Shown one piece after another: positions 16,415-23,138 of a stretch of DNA of 23,138 nucleotides. Source of the stretch: MW101C3 sp943367595 (GTDB lineage Bacteria; Cyanobacteriota; Cyanobacteriia; PCC-6307; Cyanobiaceae). The stretch covers positions 1 to 23,138 of the forward strand of contig CALRJS020000046.1 in the NCBI GenBank assembly GCA_943367595.1, read 5' to 3'. Every line of letters begins with the position of its first letter. The first letter of the stretch is position 1. The notes below the pieces were generated by a model. That model had not been told where the DNA came from. It worked only from the letters and a program-made list of their open reading frames with translations, and did no database searches. The translations under genes were made by a program, and so were the position numbers.

Positions 16415-19386
16415 CCCAGACCCGACCTGACTCCTCCACCGACCAGCCCGGCATCAACATTGGCAAGCTCCAGCTCAGAAAGCTTGCAGCGTTTGCCCAG
16501 TTGAGCGAAGGAGGTGAAGCACTGCTGCGACAGCAGCTCCGGTTGTTGCGGTTTCGCATTGGCCAAAGCCTTGCTGAGCCCAGCGCCCTGCCTGCCCAGG
16601 TGTTTGTGCTGCTGCAGGGGGAATGCCGGCTGCTCGGCAATGAGCATGGCCGGCTGGCCACCCTGGCGCGGTTGGGCCCTGGCTCCTTTGTTGGCTTGGC
16701 CTCACTGCTACGGGCCGCCCCCTGTGAAGCCATCACCGCAGCCCAGGAGGTGGTGGCGGCCGCCATTCCTGATCAGCTGATCGTTGACCTCTACGGCAGT
16801 GAGCCGAGCTTCCGCCTCTGGTGTGACCAAACCCTCTGGCCCAGCGAAGTGGCCGCCCTGCTCGAACTGCTGCAATACCGGGATGCCCAGGCTGATCGTT
16901 CACTCCTGAACAAGCTGCCCCGCTTGGTGAGCGAGGCCGAGATCCTGCCAACGGCTACCCTCCACGACCCCTTGGCCCTCCGGCAGGCTGCTGAGGGACG
17001 GCAACTGTTTGTAGCCAGTGCCAACTGCCCCAACGCCAAACTGGGCGCCGGGGTGGACCCCGCAGCTCCTATACCCAAGGCCAGCCCCCCCTTCGGCCTG
17101 CGTGTGATCAGCCTGCCCGAGGGCTTTGCCCTCCAAGCCAACACCGAAAATCTGCCCAAAGTGGCGGCCCTACAGGCCATCCCTGAAGCGCCGGATCTGC
17201 CGATCACGAGCGGACTGAGCCTGGGCCAAGCTGATCCGCTGACAGGTTTCCGCCTGATTCGCGGTGAAGGCCCGCTCGAGGAAACCCTGGCCTGCTTCCA
17301 GATGCTGGCAGCCCAGATGAAGCTGCCCTTCCGGAAAGACTCGATTGAAAAGGTGCTGCGCGACAGCCTGCGCCGCGGCCAAGGCCCAAATCTTCAGCTT
17401 TGCGGCCAGTTGGGAGCCAGCCTGGGCTTGCATGTGGTGAGCGCCAAAGTGCCTGCCAGCATGGGTTGCCGGCTGCAAACTCCCTGCATGCTGCAGTGGG
17501 AGGGAGGGTTTGCTCTGGGGATTGCCAGCAACAGCAAGGGCCTTCTTTTCGCCAGCCCACGTCTCGGCCGCCTCAGCCTTACCCCGGATCAACTGGAGCA
17601 GGCTTTTCCTGAGGGGATCGACCTGCTGCTGCTTGATCGATCGACCAACACGCCCGAGCAGAAATTCGGTCCCAGCTGGTTCTGGCCTGCCCTGAAGCGT
17701 TATCGCGGCGTGCTGCTGCAGGTGCTGCTGGCTTCCTTTGTGGTGCAGCTTTTTGGCCTGGCCAATCCGCTGCTCATCCAGGTGATCATCGACAAGGTGA
17801 TCAGCCAGCGCAGCCTCGACACGCTCCAGGTGCTGGGCATCGCCTTGGTGGTGGTGACGTTGCTTGAGGGTGTGTTAGGCAGCCTGCGCACCTTCCTGTT
17901 TGCTGAAACCACCAATCGGATCGATCAACGCCTGGGAGCTGAGGTGATTGACCACCTGCTGCGGCTGCCATTGGGCTATTTCGACCGTCGGCCGGTGGGC
18001 GAACTGGGCTCGCGGATTGCCGAGCTCGAGAAAATCCGCAATTTCCTCACTGGCACGGCCCTCACCACTGTTTTGGATGCGGCCTTCTCCGTGATCTACA
18101 TCCTGGTGATGGCCCTTTACAGCTGGGTGCTCACGTTGGTGGCCTTGGCAGTGCTGCCGATTCAGGTGGGGCTCACGGTGCTAGGGGCGCCGCTGTTTAG
18201 GCGTCAGTTCCGGCAGGCAGCTGAAGAGAACGCCAAAACCCAGAGCCATCTCGTTGAGGTGCTCACCGGCATTCAAACGGTCAAGGCCCAGAACGTGGAG
18301 ATGGTAAGCCGCTGGAAATGGCAAGAGCTCTACGGCAAGTACATTGCACGCACATACGAAAAGACCATAACGGGCACGGCACTGAACGAGACCAGCCAGG
18401 TACTTCAGAAGCTCTCGCAGCTGCTTGTGCTGTGGGTGGGAGCGGCTCTGGTGCTCCAAGGTGAGCTCACCTTGGGCCAGCTCATCGCCTTTCGGATCAT
18501 CTCGGGGTACGTTACTCAGCCGCTGCTACGCCTCTCCAGCATCTGGCAGAGCATCCAGGAGCTTCGGGTGAGTTTTGAGAGGCTGGCAGATGTGATCGAC
18601 ACGCCGTTGGAATCCAACCAGGCTGATCAGGCGAACATCCCGCTGCCACCAATCTCTGGTGACGTGAAGTTTGAAGCGGTGAATTTCTCGTTCCAGCCCG
18701 GTGAGGCTCCGGTGCTAAAAAATATAGACCTGAATGTGAAGGCCGGCACCTTCGTGGGGATTGTGGGCCAAAGCGGGAGCGGCAAGAGTACCCTGATCAA
18801 GTTGTTGCCACGCCTTTACTCACCAAACAGTGGCCGGCTGCTGATTGATGGCTACGACATCGACAAAGTGGAGCTTTATTCCCTGCGGCGCCAAATCGGT
18901 ATCGTGCCCCAGGATCCTCTTCTCTTTTCGGGCACTGTGGCAGAAAACATTGCCCTAACGAATCCCGATGCTGACAGCGAAGAGATCGTTCGTGCAGCCA
19001 AACTCGCCTGCGCCCATGATTTCATCATGGAGCTCCCGCTCGGCTACAGCACCCCAGTAGGCGAAAGGGGGGGTGCGCTGAGTGGTGGTCAGCGCCAGCG
19101 GGTGGCGATCGCTCGTACCTTGTTGAGTAACCCCAAGCTGCTGGTGATGGATGAGGCTACCAGCGCTTTGGATTACGAAACAGAACGACGGGTGTGTGAC
19201 AACCTTCTCGACAGGCTGCATGACTGCACCGTCTTTTTCATCACCCACCGGTTGCCCACGATCCGCCGAGCCGACCTAGTGGTGATGATGCACCAAGGAG
19301 CAATTGTTGAAACCGGTCGTCACGACAGCCTAATGGACGAGCGTGGCCGCTATTTTGCCCTTTATCGCCAGCAGGAGGCCAGTTGA
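16411..19386 (+). CDS. Type I secretion ABC exporter with cNMP-like and C39-like N-terminal domains
   Basis: A 991-residue HlyB/PCAT-type inner-membrane exporter. Order: a cyclic-nucleotide-binding-like beta-barrel (about 25-140; VFVLLQGECRLL, LGPGSFVGLASLL), a linker (140-285), a C39-peptidase-like domain (about 287-430; LRRGQGPNLQLCGQLGASLGL, MLQWEGGFALGI), six-helix transmembrane domain (about 435-715) and ATPase. ATPase motifs: Walker A GQSGSGKS 786-793, signature LSGGQRQR from 890, Walker B LLVMDEATSALD with D914/E915, and H-loop His946. The peptidase-like domain lacks the usual D-C-G catalytic start; only Cys295 (LACFQML) lies near the region, so it is probably a non-cleaving substrate-docking domain as in HlyB. 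The cNMP pocket lacks the usual F-G-E and R-x-A residues. The ATGA overlap with the PPIase gene and TGATG overlap with hlyD indicate one operon. Confidence 0.95.
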   Translation: MTQTRPDSSTDQPGINIGKLQLRKLAAFAQLSEGGEALLRQQLRLLRFRIGQSLAEPSALPAQVFVLLQGECRLLGNEHGRLATLARLGPGSFVGLASLLRAAPCEAITAAQEVVAAAIPDQLIVDLYGSEPSFRLWCDQTLWPSEVAALLELLQYRDAQADRSLLNKLPRLVSEAEILPTATLHDPLALRQAAEGRQLFVASANCPNAKLGAGVDPAAPIPKASPPFGLRVISLPEGFALQANTENLPKVAALQAIPEAPDLPITSGLSLGQADPLTGFRLIRGEGPLEETLACFQMLAAQMKLPFRKDSIEKVLRDSLRRGQGPNLQLCGQLGASLGLHVVSAKVPASMGCRLQTPCMLQWEGGFALGIASNSKGLLFASPRLGRLSLTPDQLEQAFPEGIDLLLLDRSTNTPEQKFGPSWFWPALKRYRGVLLQVLLASFVVQLFGLANPLLIQVIIDKVISQRSLDTLQVLGIALVVVTLLEGVLGSLRTFLFAETTNRIDQRLGAEVIDHLLRLPLGYFDRRPVGELGSRIAELEKIRNFLTGTALTTVLDAAFSVIYILVMALYSWVLTLVALAVLPIQVGLTVLGAPLFRRQFRQAAEENAKTQSHLVEVLTGIQTVKAQNVEMVSRWKWQELYGKYIARTYEKTITGTALNETSQVLQKLSQLLVLWVGAALVLQGELTLGQLIAFRIISGYVTQPLLRLSSIWQSIQELRVSFERLADVIDTPLESNQADQANIPLPPISGDVKFEAVNFSFQPGEAPVLKNIDLNVKAGTFVGIVGQSGSGKSTLIKLLPRLYSPNSGRLLIDGYDIDKVELYSLRRQIGIVPQDPLLFSGTVAENIALTNPDADSEEIVRAAKLACAHDFIMELPLGYSTPVGERGGALSGGQRQRVAIARTLLSNPKLLVMDEATSALDYETERRVCDNLLDRLHDCTVFFITHRLPTIRRADLVVMMHQGAIVETGRHDSLMDERGRYFALYRQQEAS

Positions 19387-20537
19387 TGAACCTCCTCAAG
19401 CGTGCCCAGAGCGCAGTCGAGCGAAATGCCGAAATAACCAACCACGATGAAACCGTTCTACAGCAGTCCCGCTTCTGGATGCGGGCGATCAGTTGGGGAT
19501 TGATGACCACTACCGCCGCCGCCTTTGCTTGGTTGGCTCTGGCTCAAACCGAAGAAATCGTTGTAGCCAGCGGCAAGCTCCAACCGATTGGATCGGTGAA
19601 GGAAATCCAGATGCCCGTAGGTGGGATTGCCGATGAGATTCTGGTGAAAGAAGGAGATAAAGTGACAGCCGGACAAGTGCTGATGCGACTCGATACCGAA
19701 GCATCAAGCCAGAAGCAGCGATCCTTGAGAGACAACATTGCTCTGAAGCGCACCCAGCTTGATCTCAAGCAGCTGGAATTGCTGAGATTTCAAAAACTAA
19801 CTCAAGATACCGTAGACACACTCACGCAAAAGGTCGCGTTCGAGAAGGAAATCCTGAGCCGGCTGGAGAGCCTCGCCAAAGTCGGGGCATCCGCCGAACT
19901 GCAATATCTTCAGCAGCGCAACACAGTGCAGGAGGTGGAGGGCCGTTTGCGCGAAACCCGCTTGGATGGATTACGGCAGGAAACCATCCAGCAACAGCAG
20001 TACAAGCAGCTTCTCAGCGAGCTCAGTGAACTGCAATCTCAGCTTACCGAAACAGATGTCACTCTGCGCTACCAGGCTTTGCGTTCCCCGGTAGATGGGC
20101 TTGTTTTTGATCTCAAACCCAAGAGCCCTGGCTATGCAGCTCAAGGCACTGAAGCAGTGATGAAGATCGTGCCCTTCAATGCCTTGGAAGCCAGGGTTGA
20201 GATTCCCAGTTCTGACATCGGCTTTGTACGGAAGGGTATGCCGGTTGACATCAGCATTGATTCGTTTCCCGCCACTGATTTTGGCGTTCTTCAGGGCACC
20301 GTGCGCCAGCTGGGCTCCGACGCGCTACCCCCGGACCCTCAGCAGCAGAAGCCGGACTATCGCTTTCCAGCCATGATCAAGCTGAGCAGTCAGCAGCTCA
20401 AGCTGAGAAACGGACAGCTCCTCCCACTCCAGGTGGGTATGAGCCTGACGGCCAATATCAAGCTGCGCAAGGTGAGCTATCTGCAGATGCTGCTGGGGGG
20501 CTTCAAAGACAAAGCAGACTCTCTGCGCAGGATCTAG
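19386..20537 (+). CDS. HlyD-type periplasmic adaptor (membrane fusion protein)
   Basis: A 383-residue adaptor that bridges the inner-membrane ABC exporter and an outer-membrane TolC channel. It has a short cytoplasmic N terminus, one membrane anchor (about 31-53, FWMRAISWGLMTTTAAAFAWL), a split biotinyl-lipoyl domain (VASGKLQPIGSVKEIQMPVGG at 59-80 and VTLRYQALRSPVDGLVFDL near 226-244), a long coiled-coil hairpin (about 107-225) and a beta-barrel C terminus (VEIPSSDIGFVRKGMPVDI). It is shorter than E. coli HlyD (478), mainly in the coiled coil, like other cyanobacterial adaptors. The ATG at 19386 overlaps the exporter stop by one base. No TolC-family gene lies within the window. Confidence 0.94.
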   Translation: MNLLKRAQSAVERNAEITNHDETVLQQSRFWMRAISWGLMTTTAAAFAWLALAQTEEIVVASGKLQPIGSVKEIQMPVGGIADEILVKEGDKVTAGQVLMRLDTEASSQKQRSLRDNIALKRTQLDLKQLELLRFQKLTQDTVDTLTQKVAFEKEILSRLESLAKVGASAELQYLQQRNTVQEVEGRLRETRLDGLRQETIQQQQYKQLLSELSELQSQLTETDVTLRYQALRSPVDGLVFDLKPKSPGYAAQGTEAVMKIVPFNALEARVEIPSSDIGFVRKGMPVDISIDSFPATDFGVLQGTVRQLGSDALPPDPQQQKPDYRFPAMIKLSSQQLKLRNGQLLPLQVGMSLTANIKLRKVSYLQMLLGGFKDKADSLRRI

Positions 20538-20655
20538 GGCCTGGCACCAGCCGTGAGCAAGCGCTGACAGAGCCCGCTTCAAGCATCAGGCAAAAGCCGG
20601 CCAGATCTCAGAGAGCATTTTCAAACAGCTTGCAGCGCAATGGATTTGGGCTATT

Positions 20656-20688
20656 GGGCCAGAGCCGGAATTGGCCATCTGCTGGCCC
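20656..20688 (+). terminator. Inverted repeat between hlyD and the RTX gene
   Basis: GGGCCAG (20656-20662) pairs with CTGGCCC (20682-20688) around a 19-base loop that itself contains a small GCC...GGC hairpin. It is not followed by a T-tract. It may attenuate readthrough from the exporter operon or shield the RTX transcript. Confidence 0.35.
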
Positions 20689-20720
20689 CGTACTATTTAT
20701 TGCGGTAAGGTGGAATGGAG

Positions 20721-20755
20721 TTGACAGTTCTCTACTCGAGGACTTAAGCTCACTT
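20721..20755 (+). promoter_or_regulatory. Candidate promoter of the RTX gene
   Basis: A perfect -35 hexamer TTGACA lies at 20721-20726. With an 18-base spacer the -10 would be TAAGCT (20745-20750), a poor match, so strength is uncertain. The position, 57 bases before the TTG start and about 180 bases after hlyD, suggests that the substrate gene can be transcribed separately from the exporter. Confidence 0.4.
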
Positions 20756-20782
20756 CTGCAAACCAAATTTTTCTGAGGACCC

Positions 20783-21934
20783 TTGGCTTTCTCAACCATT
20801 CAAGGCTCCGGCGGCGCTCCTGATTCTTTCGTTGGGACGTCCGGGGTCGACACCATTACCCTCATCAACGCTGACGGCAATTTCTTCCTTGGTGCACAAG
20901 CTGCCAATGACGTCGTTGCTTTTGCCAGTACCAATTTAACCAATGCTTCGGTTATCACTGGCGCAACTCTTCGCGGAGGTAGTGGCTCCGACACGATTAG
21001 TGGCTTCCTCGGGGCCGGCTTTTTTAACGGCGTCTTCTTCAACGGCAATGAAGGTGACGATCTCATCACCTTCGGGTTTAACAACACCCTTTCAGGCTCA
21101 TCTGTTCAAGGCGGCAAAGGTGACGACACAATCACAGTTGCGACTCTTAGTTCGTCCCTGATTAATGGCAACTTGGACGACGATGCCATTGAGGTAACCG
21201 AGGACGGAAGTAATTCTTCTGTGTTCGGGGGCAAAGGCGACGACAGCATCAAATTTGGTTTCGACGACGGCCTCGTTCGCTCGACCGTTTCCGGTGATGA
21301 TGGAAATGACAGCATTCTTGCTCAGGGGAATGCTGGGGACTTTTCTGATACCAGCTTTTTTGGTGGAGCTGGCAACGACAGCATCAACCTCAGTTCTATT
21401 TTTGCTAGCACACCAGCTTTCCCAACCTCTGGTGTCCGCATTGACGGTGGTACCGGAAATGATTCCCTTCAGGGCACCGACAACGCCGATACCATTCTCG
21501 GTGGCGAGGGCAATGACACCATCACTGGCAACTTTGCTGCTGACGTGATGACTGGTGGTACTGGTAGCGATAAGTTCTCGATCGCCACTGGCGATTCAGG
21601 CAATATTGCCACCGGTGTCATTGACATCATTACTGACTGGGCTGCTGTTGATGTTATCAGCGGTGGAGCTTTCACGCCTGGTGCTGCCCCAATCATTGTT
21701 GCTCCTCAGACCACCTACGCACTTGCTCTTGCTGCCGCAGATGCTTCTGCTGGTGGTCCTGTGATCGCTGCAGTCGGGGCAGCTGGCGGATCTTCCTTTA
21801 CCGCTTATTTGTTCCAGAACACCAACGCTGTCATCGGAAACGTGACTGCTGCTGTTCAAATTGGCGAAGTTGGTCTTTTCTCCAGCGCCGCCCTTGCTAC
21901 CGCTTCGGTCGCCGCTGCTCAGCTCACTGCCTGA
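20783..21934 (+). CDS. RTX-like calcium-binding repeat protein, probable T1SS substrate
   Basis: A 383-residue, very acidic, Gly/Asp/Asn/Ser-rich protein without signal peptide or cysteines. Ten RTX-type motifs of the form GGxGxDxI occur near residues 65, 88, 110, 129, 149, 171, 194, 222, 240 and 258 (e.g. GGKGDDTI, GGAGNDSI, GGEGNDTI), which bind Ca2+ in a parallel beta-roll after export. The spacing is about 18-28 residues, one motif per turn. The C terminus (about 285-383) is Ala/Val/Ser-rich and ends LATASVAAAQLTA, the type of tail that carries type I secretion signals. An in-frame TGA sits three codons before the TTG at 20783, and no ATG or GTG precedes the repeats, so TTG is nearly forced; a GAGGAC ribosome site lies just before it. 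Lower GC than core genes. Function after secretion is unknown. Confidence 0.88.
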   Translation: MAFSTIQGSGGAPDSFVGTSGVDTITLINADGNFFLGAQAANDVVAFASTNLTNASVITGATLRGGSGSDTISGFLGAGFFNGVFFNGNEGDDLITFGFNNTLSGSSVQGGKGDDTITVATLSSSLINGNLDDDAIEVTEDGSNSSVFGGKGDDSIKFGFDDGLVRSTVSGDDGNDSILAQGNAGDFSDTSFFGGAGNDSINLSSIFASTPAFPTSGVRIDGGTGNDSLQGTDNADTILGGEGNDTITGNFAADVMTGGTGSDKFSIATGDSGNIATGVIDIITDWAAVDVISGGAFTPGAAPIIVAPQTTYALALAAADASAGGPVIAAVGAAGGSSFTAYLFQNTNAVIGNVTAAVQIGEVGLFSSAALATASVAAAQLTA

Positions 21935-21936
21935 GT

Positions 21937-22110
21937 TTAACAATCGATCTTGCGACTTTCCCAACCCCTGCCTTCGGGCAGGGGTTTTTTTGTATCTTCA
22001 TTCAGCATCCCAGATCCGCCGCCCTCAGCATCGAAGCCCTTCAGCTCTTCCGTAGTTAAATCGTTTAGACGTTGTACCAAGGAGGAGACGTGAATCTTAT
22101 CCACTCTCAT
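21937..22110 (-). CDS. Candidate small peptide gene with Gly-Gly-type motif
   Basis: A 57-residue ORF convergent to the RTX gene, not matched to a known family. From the ATG at 22110 it begins MRVDKIHVSSLVQRLNDL, followed by TTEELKGFDAEGGGSGM, which resembles the L-[ST]-x-E-E-L...G-G pattern of double-glycine leader peptides except that two extra residues separate the EEL helix from the Gly run (30-32). A plausible ribosome-binding sequence GAAGGGG lies six bases before the ATG. Against it: the last third is encoded across the RTX terminator hairpin (giving PLPEGRGWE), and it is short. A leader or regulatory peptide is speculation; a chance ORF is a real alternative. Confidence 0.35.
   Translation of the reverse strand: MRVDKIHVSSLVQRLNDLTTEELKGFDAEGGGSGMLNEDTKKPLPEGRGWESRKIDC
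21965..21991 (+). terminator. Rho-independent terminator after the RTX gene
   Basis: A perfect 8-bp stem CCCCTGCC / GGCAGGGG with a TTCG tetraloop is followed by seven T residues, starting 30 bases after the RTX stop. This is the strongest intrinsic terminator in the window. Confidence 0.93.
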
Positions 22111-23027
22111 CAGTTTCCCCTTCAATCACTCCATAACTTTCTGTAAGCCATTAAACCTAGCCTTGCTGCTGAACCATGTTGAGGCCAGAGTCGTATTGAT
22201 GTTGAAACGTAAGACTCACAACCGAGATGGTCTTGGACGCTCTGTGTCCTTAGGCGAGTTGAGAACCATAACCTCTGTAGCCCTCGGTATTGCTCGTACA
22301 TGTGTTTGATGATGGCTTGATTGTGCCTTTTCTGTTGCCGTCCAATTCTCTATGCTGTTTCAAAGCATTGGCACTTTGCGGAGGCTCTGCGATCACGAGT
22401 GTGTTGCCGAAAGGAGGTTGCCTTGGCGAGCATCGAATTGAACGCACGCTGATTGCTTGCTTGAGCATGTGGGCTCTGAAAGATCATGGTTGCCATTGCT
22501 GTATAGCTGACATGCTGAAAGCTGCGAGTTAAAGTTCATGGTCGATCTGACGATTAACCGCTAAGCCTCGTTTCATGCCAGTCCAATCTCTTTTTCCGCT
22601 CTCCATTCATAGGCATACCATTCAGTCAATCATGCGCTCATCACGGGCTCTGATTGCCGGCTTGGCAGAATTCAGTGTTTGGCTGCATCGCTCGGCGGGT
22701 GATTGCGAACGATCATTCTGAGGATCATGTTCTTCGTTGTTGTCCCCTTGCTTGTTTGTTTTTCTTCTTCATTTGCTCAGGGGCTCTTCGTGGTAGTTCT
22801 TTGCAAGGGCTGAGTCTGTCTGGGTCTTCTGTCACAGTGCCTGGGCTTGGAAGTCATGAAGTGATCTATCGCTAAATGAGCTGCAAGCGTGATGGCAGAT
22901 TAGTTGATTGTGCAATCGTATGCATCGATGCAGGCGATGTTCTTGTCTTCCTTGTTGTTGATGCCATTCTTTGGTCAGGTGCGCCCCTGGGCCCAGGGCC
23001 GACTGAAAGTCAGGCACAAGGCGGCTG
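21992..23027. other. Gene-poor stretch downstream of the RTX locus
   Basis: About 1 kb of noticeably lower GC. Apart from the small convergent ORF at its left end, no frame gives a recognisable protein; the frame at 22290-22532 plus (80 residues, Cys-rich, TTG start) and the one at 22904-23137 plus lack family features. No tRNA, CRISPR, tandem repeat or convincing structured RNA was seen. Confidence 0.6.
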
Positions 23028-23138
23028 GTGCAGCCATGCTGGTGCCGGTTTTGTCGGGACTGCTCTCGTCCCTTGCCCCAGCTTTCTGCCAGCCCCGATC
23101 TGATCTCCTTCCTGCAGGCCCTGCCGGAGAGACGTAAG
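23028..23138 (+). mobile_element. Possible 5' end of an ISAs1-like transposase (runs off window)
   Basis: The frame open to the right edge, starting at GTG 23028 or more likely TTG 23073, ends with LPQLSASPDLISFLQALPER and then RK. The pattern D-L-I-x-F-L-x-x-L-P-x-x-R resembles the N terminus of ISAs1-type (DDE_Tnp_1-associated) transposases, which usually continue with a basic RRGxRY segment. Only 22 to 37 codons are visible, there is an in-frame stop at 23004-23006, and no terminal inverted repeat was recognised, so this is tentative. Confidence 0.35.

Noticed and set aside
22290..22532. 80-codon plus-strand ORF
   Set aside because: TTG start, no clear ribosome site, odd Cys-rich composition, and it overlaps other frames of equal quality in low-GC DNA.
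22904..23137. 77-codon plus-strand ORF with signal-peptide-like start
   Set aside because: It competes with the transposase-like frame at the right edge and has no downstream domain; hydrophobicity alone is insufficient.
15010..23138. Attachment-site duplication of the tRNA-Gly 3' end
   Set aside because: I looked for a second copy of the tRNA 3' segment (GCGGATGAAGAGATTCGAA) in the right part of the window and saw none; no integrase gene is present either.
1..23138. CRISPR arrays or phage-defence gene clusters
   Set aside because: No regularly spaced direct repeats and no recognisable cas, restriction-modification, toxin-antitoxin or similar genes were seen.

Overview
The window looks like the chromosome of a high-GC picocyanobacterium of the Cyanobium/Synechococcus group. 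A photosystem II gene (psbZ) directly followed by ribH, a Ycf23/DUF561 gene, a four-ACT-domain aspartokinase and cobH (corrinoid synthesis) all point to cyanobacteria. The very GC-rich core genes create long false open frames on the opposite strands. Genus assignment is inference from gene content and composition.

Layout: The left edge (1-102) holds the 5' end of an IS1595-type transposase reading off the window. Positions 142-13879 are a dense housekeeping block. A minus-strand pair tilS and a TPR-like hypothetical gene is divergent from ycf23, a small holin-like membrane protein gene and uvrB. A minus-strand run holA-lysC-sugar transferase is divergent from cobH. Minus-strand mutS is divergent from psbZ-ribH. 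Most adjacent genes overlap or abut.

From about 13880 the character changes. About 1.1 kb shows no convincing gene and lower GC, followed by tRNA-Gly(GCC), a GNAT acetyltransferase, and a type I secretion module (15698-20537). That module comprises a parvulin-type peptidyl-prolyl isomerase, a 991-residue ABC exporter with a cyclic-nucleotide-binding-like domain plus a Cys-less C39-like domain, and an HlyD-type adaptor, all translationally coupled. Immediately downstream is an RTX-like calcium-binding protein gene (20783-21934), the obvious export substrate, closed by a textbook terminator. No TolC-like outer-membrane channel is present, so it must be supplied from elsewhere. After this lies another gene-poor, lower-GC stretch with one candidate 57-residue peptide ORF carrying a Gly-Gly-type motif, and at the right edge what may be the start of an ISAs1-like transposase.

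How the parts fit: the left two thirds are DNA repair (uvrB, mutS), replication (holA), tRNA modification (tilS), Asp-family amino acid, cobalamin and riboflavin synthesis, exopolysaccharide initiation and photosystem II. The right third is an accessory surface or secretion locus dedicated to exporting a calcium-binding repeat protein, bordered by gene-poor DNA. The most distinctive items are the exporter architecture with its PPIase partner, the unusual repeat spacing of the RTX protein and its forced TTG start, the clamp-binding-like motifs in an N-terminal extension of MutS, and the small Gly-Gly peptide ORF.
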